This document shows, one piece after another, positions 35,401-44,851 of a DNA stretch of 64,000 bases. Location of the stretch: assembly GCF_029223585.1 (NCBI RefSeq), contig NZ_CP119423.1, positions 1,178,001-1,242,000 of the forward strand, read 5' to 3'. Source of the DNA: Photobacterium sp. DA100 (GTDB lineage: Bacteria; Pseudomonadota; Gammaproteobacteria; Enterobacterales; Vibrionaceae). The translations under genes and the position numbers were made by a program. The notes under the pieces were generated by a model that saw only the letters and a list, made by a program, of their open reading frames with translations, was not told the origin of the DNA and ran no database searches. How positions within the stretch are numbered: the first letter of the stretch is position 1; each line of letters starts with the position of its first letter.

Positions 35401-35894
35401 GCGTATTCCCCGTGCTCGATAACCTGATCGACATGGCGGTAGCCGGAGGCCTCGAGCTGCAAGCGCAGTTTTTCCAGCGACAGCTTATCGCCGTTGCGGA
35501 CCATCAGCGCGTGCTGGTGAATGAAGGCGCGAGGTGTCAGGCGTTGCAGCAGGGTGCTGATCGGCACCAGCACGACCCCATTGGTCTGCTGGGGGAGGGA
35601 GTATAAGCGGGTCAGTCTATCTGAAATGATATCTTGGTGCGGCGAGAAATTATCATACGGCAGGGTTTCCCAGTCAGGGAAAACGCTGACTTCCAGCGCT
35701 GAAAACTGGCTGATTTCCGGCTGCAGGCGTAACGCGGTCTGGGTGTCGGGCACCACGGCCAGGATCGGGCCTTGGTGATCATGGGCCAGTTCGGCGACAG
35801 AGAGTGCCAGCGCTGCACCGGACACATTACCGATAAATCGGCTGTCACCGGTTTTGGACGGTAATGGAAGAGAGAGAATAGACTGATCTTTCAT
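32439..35894 (-). CDS. mfd: Transcription-repair coupling factor Mfd
   Basis: An 1151-residue DNA translocase that removes stalled RNA polymerase from lesions and recruits UvrA. The UvrB-like N-terminal module (residues about 1-330) begins with SRFIGNVSGAALAL. The RNA-polymerase-interacting CarD-like domain lies near 475-545 (VGQPVVHIDHGIGRYQGL). The RecG-like motor has Walker A GDVGFGKTEVA (about 630), DEEH (about 733), TATPIPRTL and the helicase motif QLRGRVGRSHHQAYAYLL. The C-terminal D7 domain is intact. Length matches E. coli Mfd (1148). Confidence 0.98.
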   Translation of the reverse strand: MKDQSILSLPLPSKTGDSRFIGNVSGAALALSVAELAHDHQGPILAVVPDTQTALRLQPEISQFSALEVSVFPDWETLPYDNFSPHQDIISDRLTRLYSLPQQTNGVVLVPISTLLQRLTPRAFIHQHALMVRNGDKLSLEKLRLQLEASGYRHVDQVIEHGEYASRGSLIDLFPMGSNQPYRIDFFDDEVDSIRQFDPENQRSTGEIEHIRLLPAHEFPTDEIAIESFRMRWRERFEARREPESIYQQVSKRTWPAGIEYWQPLFFEQTETLFDYLPDNSLLITIGALEPAVDHFLADAEYRFEQRRVDPLRPLLAPKELWLTKDEMFSHFKTLPQVRIRPDNEPEKAGRFNLPLQAIPALTINHQLKEPLAELRRFAESYPGKIVFSVASEGRREALLDLLARIKLRPVVAPTLTEALATPGKFSLVIGAAEQGFVLEKPEVALICESDLLGERVVQRRRRDEKKSVNADTIIRNLAELKVGQPVVHIDHGIGRYQGLQTLEAGGMKTEYVTLEYQGGAKLYVPVASLHLISRYSGGAEDTAPIHKLGGEAWVKARKKAAEKVRDVAAELLDVYAKRELKPGHKFKLDREAYADFCTGFPFEETHDQALAINAVLSDMCQAKAMDRLVCGDVGFGKTEVAMRAAFVAVDNSKQVTVLVPTTLLAQQHFENFRDRFANTPVRVEVLSRFKTAKEQKQILADMAEGKIDILIGTHKLLNASVDYHDLGLLIVDEEHRFGVRQKEKLKAIRADVDILTLTATPIPRTLNMAMSGMRDLSIIATPPARRLAIKTFVRESDDALVREAVLREIMRGGQVYFLHNDVDSIEKTAEDLAKLIPEARITFAHGQMRERELEKIMSDFYHQRFNLLVCTTIIETGIDVPTANTIVINRADHLGLAQLHQLRGRVGRSHHQAYAYLLTPHPKRMTKDAVKRLEAISSLEDLGAGFTLATHDLEIRGAGELLGDEQSGQIQSVGFTLYMEMLEQAVEALKEGKEPSLDDLLRQQTEVELRLPALLPEEFIPDINTRLSLYKRIASANSEKALDELKVELIDRFGLLPDPTTNLLVLNKIKLKAAGIGVRKIEAGEKGGFIEFTPNANIDPGLLVGLLQSQPQHFRMEGPTKLKVMAPMSDRKDRIKYVDGLLTKLAENAL

Positions 35895-35896
35895 GG

Positions 35897-36475
35897 TTAA
35901 CTTTTATTATCTGATCGCTGTTGGGCGCGTTGGCGCAGAATTTTTTGTTGGAAATACAGGGCGGCTCGGATCAGCAGATCCCTGTCGTCCTCCATTAAGC
36001 ATACATACCTCAAGGTAATCTCATGACTGCCGTTTTGCTGTGGCAGGCACTGGGTTACTTCGGCATAGGCGTAAACCGCCGCAGCGGGGTTGTCGAGAAA
36101 CAGCTTGAGCCTGACGTGGTCGCCTTCGCTAAGTGCAACAGGTGAGAAGTAGGAGAGCTGGCTGGCACCAAACGTATGGGTGATGAAGCGCAGCTCGGCA
36201 TCATCTTGTTGGGCAAGGACGAAGGAAAGCAACAGGTTTATCTTGTTGTTCTGTGCCGTTAAGTAGTTAGCGAGCGCTTTGAACTCGTCTTTGCTGAGCT
36301 GGGATAAGGAGTGCTCCAAGCCTTCATCCAGGCTGCTGCATTCACTGGCGATACGAAACAGGGGCGGGATTTCTTGCTGGAAAGCCAGCATCTCGGGCAC
36401 ACCGGCACCGGGAGGGAGCGGTTCTACATTGATGGTCAATCCGGCATGGACTGAAAAATACTCGTCCTGATTCAT
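35897..36475 (-). CDS. PilZ-like protein resembling PlzB, degenerate c-di-GMP motif
   Basis: A 192-residue cytosolic protein just upstream of mfd (two bases apart) and divergent from lolC. In V. cholerae the gene at this place is plzB (VC1885), a PilZ protein. The C-terminal beta-barrel part (SYFSPVALSEGDHVRLKLFL, EITLRYVCL) fits a PilZ fold, and the N-terminal half a YcgR-like domain. The canonical RxxxR and DxSxxG residues are absent: the matching region reads FGASQLS. It probably does not bind c-di-GMP in the standard way. Function unknown. Confidence 0.72.
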   Translation of the reverse strand: MNQDEYFSVHAGLTINVEPLPPGAGVPEMLAFQQEIPPLFRIASECSSLDEGLEHSLSQLSKDEFKALANYLTAQNNKINLLLSFVLAQQDDAELRFITHTFGASQLSYFSPVALSEGDHVRLKLFLDNPAAAVYAYAEVTQCLPQQNGSHEITLRYVCLMEDDRDLLIRAALYFQQKILRQRAQQRSDNKS

Positions 36476-36664
36476 GTCGCACTCGATATAAATTAACTAT
36501 CCTACGATTATCACTCAGCTATTGCCAAGGGACAAGTAAACAGGCCCTAGAGTGGTGGTTTTACCCGCTGTTTTTACATTACTTTTACTGCGCTTCATGG
36601 TAATCAGACGCGGCAACAGGTATGCTTTCGAACAGTTTTTATAAGGATGGTATCTTCTCAATCT

Positions 36665-37873
36665 ATGTTTCATCCAGTATCGTTTTTTATCGGGCTGCGC
36701 TATCTCAGGGGACGCTCTGGTGACAGGTTCAGCCGTTTTGTTTCTTACATGTCGACCGCGGGGATCACCGTCGGGGTCCTGTCCCTTGTCACAGTATTGT
36801 CTGTGATGAACGGCTTTGAGCAACAGCTCAAGGAGCGGATCCTTGGGGTGATGCCGCAAGCCGTTATATCTAGCTCAGAGGGTTACCTCCCCCGAACAGA
36901 GCAACCTCCGGCACAAGTTTCTGCTATTGCCCATGTTGATATGGTGTCGCCGCTCACCCGCAGCGAAGCTATTTTGCAAAGTGCCAAGTCATTGGCGGCG
37001 GGGATGATGGTGGGGGTGGACCCAGAGGCTTTTGAGCCTGTCGGCTATTACATTAACCAAGGCGACATCATGGATCTGGAAGCGGGCAGCTACAGGGTGA
37101 TCCTGGGACAGGTGCTGGCAAACCAGCTCGGGGTGAAAGTCGGTGACAAGGTGCGCCTGATGGTGACCAGCGCCAGCCAGTATACACCGCTTGGTCGTAT
37201 TCCCAGCCAGCGCAACTTTGAAGTGGTCGGCTTGTACAATACGGGCTCAGATGTCGACGGCCAGCTGATCTTGACCCATATCGACGATGCGGGACGCTTG
37301 CTGAGGCTCAAACCCGGCCAAATGACAGGGTGGCGTTTGTTTGTCGATGATCCATTTGTCGTCGCAGAGCTTGCCAACCGGCCGTTACCCGAAGGGATGA
37401 CCTGGTCGGACTGGCGCGAGCAGCGCGGCGAGCTATTCCAGGCCGTGAAAATGGAAAAGAATATGATGGGCCTGATGCTGGGACTGATCATCGGTGTGGC
37501 GGCCTTCAACATTATCTCGGCGTTGATCATGGTGGTGATGGAGAAGCAAGCCGAGGTAGCCATCCTGAAAACCCAAGGTATGACGAGTCGTCAGGTCTTG
37601 CTGGTATTCATGGTACAAGGTGCCAGCAGCGGCGTGATCGGCGCCATTATGGGCGGCTTGCTGGGGGCTTTGCTGGCGCTTAACCTCAACGGCTTGCTGT
37701 CGGTTCTCGGGGTGAATTTGATCACCGCCGGTGGCCAGTTGCCTGTGGTGATCTCACCGCTCCAGGTTGTTTTAGTTATTGTCGGTGCAATCATTCTAAG
37801 TTTGCTGGCAACTGTTTTTCCTTCCTACCGGGCGGCATCGGTTCGTCCTGCTGAGGCACTTCGTTATGAGTAA
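36665..37873 (+). CDS. lolC: Lipoprotein-releasing transporter subunit LolC
   Basis: A 402-residue inner-membrane subunit of the LolCDE ABC transporter, which extracts outer-membrane lipoproteins and hands them to LolA. Four membrane helices: about residues 25-48, and three in the C-terminal third around a MacB-like FtsX domain. The start [17 protein letters not shown] aligns with E. coli LolC. An ATG at 36647 is in frame, but an AAGGATGG lies over it and may serve as the distant ribosome site for 36665. It overlaps lolD by eight bases. Eight predicted lipoproteins lie in this same window. Confidence 0.93.
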   Translation: MFHPVSFFIGLRYLRGRSGDRFSRFVSYMSTAGITVGVLSLVTVLSVMNGFEQQLKERILGVMPQAVISSSEGYLPRTEQPPAQVSAIAHVDMVSPLTRSEAILQSAKSLAAGMMVGVDPEAFEPVGYYINQGDIMDLEAGSYRVILGQVLANQLGVKVGDKVRLMVTSASQYTPLGRIPSQRNFEVVGLYNTGSDVDGQLILTHIDDAGRLLRLKPGQMTGWRLFVDDPFVVAELANRPLPEGMTWSDWREQRGELFQAVKMEKNMMGLMLGLIIGVAAFNIISALIMVVMEKQAEVAILKTQGMTSRQVLLVFMVQGASSGVIGAIMGGLLGALLALNLNGLLSVLGVNLITAGGQLPVVISPLQVVLVIVGAIILSLLATVFPSYRAASVRPAEALRYE

Positions 37874-38555
37874 TGCATTATTGGTTTGTCAGGGCCTAAG
37901 AAAAGTCTACCGTGAAGCCCAACTTGAAACAGAGGTGCTAAAAGGGGTCGGTTTCCACCTCGATGCTGGTGAGCTGGTTGGTATCGTCGGGGCGTCAGGT
38001 TCTGGCAAGAGTACACTTTTACATTTGCTCGGGGCTTTGGATGATCCGAGCGAAGGAGAGGTGTTCTTCAAGGGGCAGAAACTCAATGCCATGAGCGCCA
38101 ACAAACAGGCTAAGCTACGCAACCAGGAAATTGGTTTTGTGTATCAGTTCCACCACCTGCTGGCCGATTTCAGCGCGGTGGAAAACGTGGCGATGCCCCT
38201 GCTTATCGGTGGGGTAGCGGCAACTAAGGCACGCGCCCAGGCTCATAGTATTTTGGAGTTGGTAGGGCTCGGCCACAGGTTGGAGCACCGTCCTTCAGAG
38301 TTGAGCGGGGGGGAACGCCAGCGTGTCGCGATTGCTCGGGCGCTGGTGAACAAGCCGTCACTGGTGTTGGCCGATGAGCCAACGGGTAACCTGGACCACA
38401 AGACCGCGTTGGAGATTTATGATCTGATGCGCAAGCTCAACAAGGAGTCGGGCACCGCCTTTCTTGTCGTGACCCATGACAACGAGCTGGCGGGTAAACT
38501 GGATCGCTGTATGCACATGCAGGACGGCGAATTGCAGCAGGTAGAGGTGGCCTGA
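37866..38555 (+). CDS. lolD: Lipoprotein-releasing ATPase LolD
   Basis: A 229-residue ABC ATPase that powers LolCE. Walker A is GASGSGKST (42-50), the signature is LSGGERQR (146-153) and Walker B is LVLADEP (166-172). The Q-loop VYQFHHLL is the Lol/MacB-type. It overlaps lolC upstream and lolE downstream (TGATG), which implies coupled translation. Confidence 0.97.
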   Translation: MSNALLVCQGLRKVYREAQLETEVLKGVGFHLDAGELVGIVGASGSGKSTLLHLLGALDDPSEGEVFFKGQKLNAMSANKQAKLRNQEIGFVYQFHHLLADFSAVENVAMPLLIGGVAATKARAQAHSILELVGLGHRLEHRPSELSGGERQRVAIARALVNKPSLVLADEPTGNLDHKTALEIYDLMRKLNKESGTAFLVVTHDNELAGKLDRCMHMQDGELQQVEVA

Positions 38556-39799
38556 TGTTTCGACCGCTCTCTCTTTTTATCGGTAGCCGCTTTAGCCGTG
38601 CCAAGCAAAGAAACCGGATGGTTTCGTTTATTTCGATTTCATCGACGTTGGGGATCGCTGTCGGTGTTGCGGTGATCATTATTGGTCTGTCGGCGATGAA
38701 CGGTTTTGAGCGCGAGCTGCAGAACCGCGTGCTGTCGGTGATCCCACATGGCGAACTGGAGGCGGTGACTCCGCCTTTCGAAGACTGGCAGCCTGTGCTC
38801 GACTTGGTCGAACAGCACCCGCGGGTGACTGCCGCGGCACCCTATATCCAGTTCACGGCGCTGCTTGAAAAAGGCAATAGCCTCAAGGCGGTGGAAGTGC
38901 GCGGCGTTGATCCTGAGAAGCAAAAAGAAGTCAGTGTGCTGCCCCAATTTGTCAAGGACAATGCCTGGGACAGTCTGGAAGCGGGCAAGCAGCAGGTTAT
39001 TCTGGGCCAAGGGGTGGCCGATACCTTGGGGATCGATGTGGGCGATTGGATCACCGCGATGATCCCTAACCCGGACCCTAGCTTGAGGCTTAAGGCACCG
39101 CACCGAATCCGGCTGCAGGTGGCCGGTCTGCTGGCGCTGGCCGGGCAGATCGACCATAACTTTGCGTTGGTACCAATTGAGGATGCACAAGGCTACCTAT
39201 CCATGGGGGCGGGTATCACCGGGATCGAGTTGAACGTGGACAACGTGTTGGATGCCCAGAGTATCGTGCGCGAAGTTGGCTTTACCTTACCGGTTTATGT
39301 CTACCTCAAGAGCTGGAACCAAAAATACGGTTATCTCTACCGGGATATCCAGATGGTACGTACCATCATGTATCTGGTGATGGTGCTGGTCATTGGGGTG
39401 GCTTGTTTCAATATTGTATCGACCTTGATGATGGCGGTTAAAGACCGCGCAGCGGATATCGCGATCTTGCGCACCATGGGGGCGACGGACAGGTTGATCC
39501 GCTCCATTTTCGTCTGGCACGGCATCCTGTCGGGGGTTATCGGCAGCTTGGTGGGCTCGCTGCTCGGCTCATTGGTGGCGGTCAATCTCACGAGTTTGAT
39601 TAAGGGGCTAGAGGGCTTGATCGGGCACCAGTTTTTGTCCGGTGATATTTACTTTGTCGACTTCCTTCCTACCTCTTTGTCGCTGCACGATGTGCTGTTG
39701 GTGACCACCACGGCGGTGGCATTGAGCTTCTTGGCAACCTGGTATCCGGCGAAAAGGGCAGGCGCGCTGCAGCCAGCAACAGTACTGAGCGCAAAATAA
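38555..39799 (+). CDS. lolE: Lipoprotein-releasing transporter subunit LolE
   Basis: A 414-residue partner of LolC, with the same plan: one N-terminal membrane helix, a large periplasmic domain, and three C-terminal helices. The N-terminal FIGSRFSRAKQRNRMVSFIS is typical of LolE. It recognises the lipoprotein in the E. coli complex. Start at 38555 overlaps the lolD stop by one base. A strong terminator follows after 180 bases. Confidence 0.95.
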   Translation: MFRPLSLFIGSRFSRAKQRNRMVSFISISSTLGIAVGVAVIIIGLSAMNGFERELQNRVLSVIPHGELEAVTPPFEDWQPVLDLVEQHPRVTAAAPYIQFTALLEKGNSLKAVEVRGVDPEKQKEVSVLPQFVKDNAWDSLEAGKQQVILGQGVADTLGIDVGDWITAMIPNPDPSLRLKAPHRIRLQVAGLLALAGQIDHNFALVPIEDAQGYLSMGAGITGIELNVDNVLDAQSIVREVGFTLPVYVYLKSWNQKYGYLYRDIQMVRTIMYLVMVLVIGVACFNIVSTLMMAVKDRAADIAILRTMGATDRLIRSIFVWHGILSGVIGSLVGSLLGSLVAVNLTSLIKGLEGLIGHQFLSGDIYFVDFLPTSLSLHDVLLVTTTAVALSFLATWYPAKRAGALQPATVLSAK

Positions 39800-39979
39800 T
39801 AGCGAACGAGGCCCTCAAGGTGTGTTGTGGTGATGGCTGATGCTGATGCAAACGTGCTTTGAGGGAGCGGTCGGCAAATGAGATAAAACGTGTCTAGTGA
39901 TTTTCAGTGCTCTGCTAACTGCATCGCTTTTTTGTTAGAAATATTTGAGTTTGCCTTACTTGGCGGCTAATTAATTAAA

Positions 39980-40017
39980 GCAATAAAAAACCTCGCATCT
40001 GCGAGGTTTTTTATTGC
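39980..40017. terminator. Bidirectional terminator, lolE/DUF2062 gene
   Basis: An 18-bp perfect stem with a two-base loop; the GC core is CCTCGCA/TGCGAGG, flanked by A6 and T6. It lies between convergent genes ending at 39799 and 40025. Confidence 0.93.
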
Positions 40018-40024
40018 TTGGCGA

Positions 40025-40555
40025 TCAATCCTTGTGGAGGCTCAATACTCGGAACCGACGCTTTTGCCAGCTTCGCACAACGGAGTAGCGCCATAGACCG
40101 CGGATACCGAAGTAGCCAAGCGCGGAGAACAGGATAGAACAAACCGCACACCCCAATAGGAAAGGAGGCCCAATTTGGTTCATTTGGTGCAGCAGGAATT
40201 CCCAGGACAGCTCAAAGTGGAAGGCCTGGTGCGGGGTATCCATCAACCACGCCCCGACTTTATACGCACCATAAAACATCACTGGCATCGTGATGGGGTT
40301 GCTGATCCATACCAAGCACACAGAAAGTGGCAGGTTGACGCTGAAAAAGATGGCGGCGCCGGCAGCCATAATCATCTGGCTGGGAAGAGGTACAAACGCC
40401 ATAAACAAACCGACCGCAAAAGCTCCAGACGCCGAACGGCGGTTGAGGCACCACAAGTTGGGGTTGTAAAGCACGTTGCCAAATATCTTCAACGCTTTTT
40501 GGCGCTTGATGACATCATGGCTTGGCATTATTCGTTTAATTACTTGTCTTGGCAT
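40025..40555 (-). CDS. DUF2062 membrane protein
   Basis: A 176-residue inner-membrane protein. A basic N-terminus (PRQVIKRIMPSHDVIKRQK) precedes hydrophobic helices, with the family motif GAFAVGLFMAFVPLPSQMI and the conserved WISNPITMPVMFYGAYKVG. Function is not established. ATG at 40555 is preferred over 40594, which lacks a ribosome site and would overlap the comEC start region. It is divergent from comEC, with only 31 bases between starts. Confidence 0.85.
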   Translation of the reverse strand: MPRQVIKRIMPSHDVIKRQKALKIFGNVLYNPNLWCLNRRSASGAFAVGLFMAFVPLPSQMIMAAGAAIFFSVNLPLSVCLVWISNPITMPVMFYGAYKVGAWLMDTPHQAFHFELSWEFLLHQMNQIGPPFLLGCAVCSILFSALGYFGIRGLWRYSVVRSWQKRRFRVLSLHKD

Positions 40556-40586
40556 TGTAATTCTTTTTTTCACAGGCAGGCTTGAG

Positions 40587-42959
40587 ATGAACAAAAGCGC
40601 TGCCGGGGTTGCACTTGGACTGCTATCGCTTCATTTTTGGCTGGCGTTGCCAACCTATCATGGGTTTATTACAACCTTAATGATAGGCAGTGTAGTGTGT
40701 TTCTTTTTCCGCTGGCGACTATTGATCTATATCGGCATCGGCGCTTGTTTGGCGAATCTCGCCGCAACATCCTATCTAAAAAACGTCCAACTGGCTTTTA
40801 TTGAGCCGAGGAATATTACCATAGTTGGGGAAGTTAGCAGCCTATTAAATCATAAGAAACCAGATACTTTGTTTGTTTTTGTAACCTCAGAATTGCGCTC
40901 GCCAGGTCTTCGTACAAGCAAAACATTGCGCGTCAGGCTGGGTTGGTCCGAGCAAGTCAACATCCCGGAGATGAAACAAGGTGAGCGCTGGCAGTTGCAA
41001 GTTCGGCTGCGGCCGCCACATGGCCGGGTCAATAGCGCCGGTTATGACCGCGAGCGGCAGTATGTCGGCCAGGGGATCCACGCGACGGGGGTAGTGCTAA
41101 GTGGTATTCGCCTGGCACCGAGTCAGCATACGCTGGCAGGCTTGCGCCAATCGATTTTCGATGCCGCGGTGGACTATACCGAGGGACTGAGCCACCGAGG
41201 ATATCTGCTGGCACTGGGGTTTGGCTTTCGCGGGGCACTGGACGCCAAAGATTGGGGGATACTGCGCGATAGCGGCTTGGCCCATCTGATGGCAATTTCC
41301 GGATTGCATATCGGTCTGGCGATTATGCTGGGATGGTGGAGTGGGGGCATATTGCGCAATCTCGCCGGTGATTGGCCGTACGCAATTTGGCTGCCGCTTT
41401 GGCTGGGACTGGCCATCGGTGCCCTGTACGCATGGCTCGCTGGCTTTACCCTGCCGACCCAGCGGGCATTGCTGATGAGCATGGTGGCACTGGTTTTGTT
41501 GCGGTTTCGGATCATCTGGCCAGGATGGCAAATCCTGCTGTTGGTCTTCGCAGTCAGTCTCGCGTTGGATCCGCTGGCGTCATACCGGGCGGGCTTCTGG
41601 TTATCTTTTGCGGCAGTGACGGTTATCGCCTTGGCTTATGCCGGCGGAGTGAGGTTCGAGGGGCATGCCGGGCTGGGGGGCTATCAACGCTGGTATGGCA
41701 AATGGCAGGCGCTTATTTTACTCCAGCTTTCTCTGCTGGTGCTGATGCTGCCTGTCCAATGGCTGTGGTTTGGCGGGTTTTCACCCTGGGCGCCGTTGAT
41801 CAATTTGCTCGCGGTGCCCTGGGTGAGTGTGACTACGGTGCCCTTGGTTCTGGCGGCGATTGTCTTCTCGCCTGTTGAGCAGATAGCCATGGTGTGCTGG
41901 CAACTGGCGAATACCGCATTGACACCGGTGCTGTGGTTGGCGCAGTGGACCCAGGGGGGCTGGTGGACACTCGCCGACAGCCAAGGCAACTGGGTGGTCG
42001 GCGTGGTTGTCTTGACTGTGCTGCTGTGGATGCTGCCGGTCAGGCGATTTATCGGACTGTTGGTGACCCTGTCAATCGTAGCCCTACTGTGGAACAAACC
42101 GCCCTTCCCGTTCAGTGACCCCAAGGCTGAACTTAGTGGTCGCTCCCCGGCGGCTGACCGCTGGCAAGTTGATCTGCTCGATGTCGGACACGGTCTGGCT
42201 GTTTTGATATCTACTCGAAATCGCAGCGTGCTCTATGATACCGGTAATCAATGGCCAGGGGGCTCCATAGCCAGTGCCGTGATCGAGCCGGTCCTGAAGC
42301 AACGGGGCCAGGCTACGCTTGATGGCCTGATATTGAGCCATGCCGATAGCGATCATGCCGCAGGGGCCGACTATCTGGAGGTGGCTTTTGACCCCGAGTG
42401 GAAGCGCAGCAGCGATTTTCGCGCGGGTTATCAGGCGTGCATCCGGGGTGAACAGTGGCAGTGGCACAGCTTGAGTTTTCGAGTGCTGTGGCCGCCGAAA
42501 CAAGTCGCGAGGGCGGCTAATCCCCATTCGTGTGTGATCGAAGTAAGGCAGTTTTCCGGGATGAATGAAGGTACGGGGGTATCTTTGCTCCTGACCGGGG
42601 ATATCGATGCGGTGTCCGAGTTGTTGCTGGCCAGGCTGGAGCCGGGGCTATCGCCGGATATCTTGCTGGTTCCGCACCATGGCAGCCGGAGTTCGTCGAC
42701 GGCGACCTGGCTAGAACAGATGGATTGGCTCGGCAATATGTCACCCAAATATGCGCTGGTGTCGGTGGCGCGCTTCAATCCTTGGCAGCTGCCGTCGGGC
42801 GAGGTGCGCCAGCGGTATTTGGACAAAGGCATCGAATGGCTTTCTACGGCTGAATCGGGTCAGGTGACACTGGCCATTGAGGGGGGAGAGATCGAGGTGG
42901 TACGTTATCGCCAAGACAGAAAAGCAGCGTGGTTTAGGCCGGCAATACCGCCGCCTTAA
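40587..42959 (+). CDS. comEC: ComEC/Rec2 DNA uptake channel protein
   Basis: A 790-residue inner-membrane protein that carries single-stranded DNA into the cytoplasm in natural transformation. Order: N-terminal hydrophobic segments and an OB-like DUF4131 region, the multi-helix competence domain (about 225-505) with MAISGLHIGLAI, and a C-terminal metallo-beta-lactamase domain with HADSDHAAG at residues 585-593 and VPHHGSRSSST, probably a nuclease. Metal ligands look intact. ATG at 40587 has a nearby AGG; the longer frame from 40476 overlaps the divergent gene. The same position, next to msbA, is held by ycaI in E. coli. Confidence 0.92.
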   Translation: MNKSAAGVALGLLSLHFWLALPTYHGFITTLMIGSVVCFFFRWRLLIYIGIGACLANLAATSYLKNVQLAFIEPRNITIVGEVSSLLNHKKPDTLFVFVTSELRSPGLRTSKTLRVRLGWSEQVNIPEMKQGERWQLQVRLRPPHGRVNSAGYDRERQYVGQGIHATGVVLSGIRLAPSQHTLAGLRQSIFDAAVDYTEGLSHRGYLLALGFGFRGALDAKDWGILRDSGLAHLMAISGLHIGLAIMLGWWSGGILRNLAGDWPYAIWLPLWLGLAIGALYAWLAGFTLPTQRALLMSMVALVLLRFRIIWPGWQILLLVFAVSLALDPLASYRAGFWLSFAAVTVIALAYAGGVRFEGHAGLGGYQRWYGKWQALILLQLSLLVLMLPVQWLWFGGFSPWAPLINLLAVPWVSVTTVPLVLAAIVFSPVEQIAMVCWQLANTALTPVLWLAQWTQGGWWTLADSQGNWVVGVVVLTVLLWMLPVRRFIGLLVTLSIVALLWNKPPFPFSDPKAELSGRSPAADRWQVDLLDVGHGLAVLISTRNRSVLYDTGNQWPGGSIASAVIEPVLKQRGQATLDGLILSHADSDHAAGADYLEVAFDPEWKRSSDFRAGYQACIRGEQWQWHSLSFRVLWPPKQVARAANPHSCVIEVRQFSGMNEGTGVSLLLTGDIDAVSELLLARLEPGLSPDILLVPHHGSRSSSTATWLEQMDWLGNMSPKYALVSVARFNPWQLPSGEVRQRYLDKGIEWLSTAESGQVTLAIEGGEIEVVRYRQDRKAAWFRPAIPPP

Positions 42960-43032
42960 CGGGAATAGGTCGTTGTGGTGAGGTTGGCTGTTTGAAAAAC
43001 AAGCAGTTTTACAGCCGGGGGAATGAACTTAT

Positions 43033-43061
43033 TTGGTCTCCGGCCTTTATGCGAGTAGAAT
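43033..43061 (+). promoter_or_regulatory. Candidate promoter of msbA
   Basis: TTGGTC (43033-43038), a 17-base spacer and TAGAAT (43056-43061). The -10 matches at five of six positions; the -35 is weak. Confidence 0.35.
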
Positions 43062-43084
43062 GGAAAAATTGACTTAAAGAAAAA

Positions 43085-44851
43085 ATGGTTTCCATGACTA
43101 CTTCGAACGATCAAACCACTTGGGAGACGTTTAAGCGACTGTGGCCTTCGATTAGCCTGTATAAAGCCGGTTTGGCTGTCGCTGTTGTTGCATTGATTAT
43201 CAACGCCGCAAGTGATGCATTGATGCTCTCGATGATAAAGCCGCTAATGGATGAGAGCTTTGGCGGGCTTGACGGAATTGAATCGAATTTCCTGGCAATG
43301 ATGCCTATCTACCTGATGGGGCTGATGATCCTACGCGGGGTCAGTGGCTTCGTTTCTACTTACTGCCTGGCATGGGTTTCGGGCAATGTGGTGATGAGCA
43401 TGCGTCGCCAGATGTTCAACCACTTCATGAAAATGCCGGTCGGCTTTTTCGATAAAGAATCGTCGGGCAAACTGCTCTCGCGCATTACCTACGACTCGGA
43501 GCAGGTGGCCGCGGCAACCAGCAATGCCATGGTCAGCCTGGTGCGCGAAGGAGCCAGTATCATCGCCCTGATGGCTATCATGTTCTATAACAGCTGGCAG
43601 CTGTCGGCTATTTTGCTTGTCATTGCGCCTGTGGTTGCCGTCAGCATTCGCGTGGTCTCCAAGCGATTCCGCCGGATTTCCAAGAATATGCAGGACGCGA
43701 TGGGCTCAGTCACCTCGTCGGCAGAGCAAATGCTCAAGGGCCACAAAGTGGTGCTGAGCTACGGTGGCCAGCAGGTCGAGCAGGATCGCTTCGAGCAAGT
43801 GAGTAACCGGATGCGTCAGCAGACCATGAAGCTGGTCTCGGCCCAGGCTATTGCCAACCCGGTTATTCAAGTGATTGCTTCTATGGCACTGGTTGTGGTG
43901 CTGATCCTCGCTAACACCGAAGCGTTGCGCGAGTCGCTGACGCCGGGTACCTTTGCGCTGATCTTCGGTTCCATGTTTGGCCTGATGCGCCCGCTTAAGG
44001 CGCTGACTAACGTGACCTCCCAGTTCCAGCGTGGTATGGCGGCATGCCAGACGCTGTTTGGCCTGATGGAGCTTGAGACGGAAAAAGACAACGGTAACCA
44101 TGAAGCTAAGCGCGTGAACGGGGATATCCAGGTGAAGGATGTGACTTTCACTTACCCAACCAAGGATGCGCCGGCGCTGAGAAACGTCAGTTTTGATTTG
44201 CCCGCCGGGCAGACACTCGCCTTGGTCGGCCGATCGGGCTCGGGCAAGAGTACCATTGCCAACCTGCTTACCCGCTTCTACGACATCGACTCGGGCAGTA
44301 TCACCATTGATGGCCATGACATTTGTGACTACAAACTGGCTAACCTGCGCGAGCAGGTGGCGGTTGTGTCGCAGAATGTCCACCTGTTCAACGACACGAT
44401 TGCCAACAACATCGCCTATGCAAGCGGTGATAACTACAGCCGGGCGGATATCGAAAAAGCCGCAGAGCTTGCCTATGCCATGGACTTTATCAAAGAGATG
44501 GACAATGGCTTGGATACCATCATCGGCGAGAACGGTGTCAGCCTTTCCGGTGGCCAGCGCCAGCGTATTGCGATTGCCCGAGCCCTGTTGCGCAATGCAC
44601 CTGTGCTGATCCTCGATGAGGCGACGTCGGCCCTGGATACCGAATCAGAGCGGGCCATTCAGTCTGCACTGGACGAGCTGCAAAAAGACCGAACTGTGCT
44701 GGTAATTGCCCACCGCTTGTCGACCATTGAAAACGCCGACCAGATCCTGGTAGTCGATGACGGGGAAATTATCGAACGCGGTGTGCATGCCGAGCTATTG
44801 GCCCAAGACGGTGCCTATGCCCAGCTGCACCGTATCCAGTTTGGTGAATAA
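43085..44851 (+). CDS. msbA: Lipid A flippase ATP-binding/permease MsbA
   Basis: A 588-residue half-transporter that flips lipid A-core across the inner membrane. Six membrane helices occupy about residues 25-325. The nucleotide-binding domain has Walker [10 protein letters not shown] (382-390), signature LSGGQRQR (487-494) and Walker B VLILDEA (507-513). Start: ATG at 43085 after AAAGA; an ATG three codons later is equally possible. First gene of msbA-lpxK-ycaR-kdsB, overlapping lpxK by one base. Confidence 0.97.
   Translation: MVSMTTSNDQTTWETFKRLWPSISLYKAGLAVAVVALIINAASDALMLSMIKPLMDESFGGLDGIESNFLAMMPIYLMGLMILRGVSGFVSTYCLAWVSGNVVMSMRRQMFNHFMKMPVGFFDKESSGKLLSRITYDSEQVAAATSNAMVSLVREGASIIALMAIMFYNSWQLSAILLVIAPVVAVSIRVVSKRFRRISKNMQDAMGSVTSSAEQMLKGHKVVLSYGGQQVEQDRFEQVSNRMRQQTMKLVSAQAIANPVIQVIASMALVVVLILANTEALRESLTPGTFALIFGSMFGLMRPLKALTNVTSQFQRGMAACQTLFGLMELETEKDNGNHEAKRVNGDIQVKDVTFTYPTKDAPALRNVSFDLPAGQTLALVGRSGSGKSTIANLLTRFYDIDSGSITIDGHDICDYKLANLREQVAVVSQNVHLFNDTIANNIAYASGDNYSRADIEKAAELAYAMDFIKEMDNGLDTIIGENGVSLSGGQRQRIAIARALLRNAPVLILDEATSALDTESERAIQSALDELQKDRTVLVIAHRLSTIENADQILVVDDGEIIERGVHAELLAQDGAYAQLHRIQFGE

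Noticed and set aside
40476..40586. N-terminal extension of ComEC
   Set aside because: It would overlap the divergent DUF2062 gene start; the ATG at 40587 has better context.
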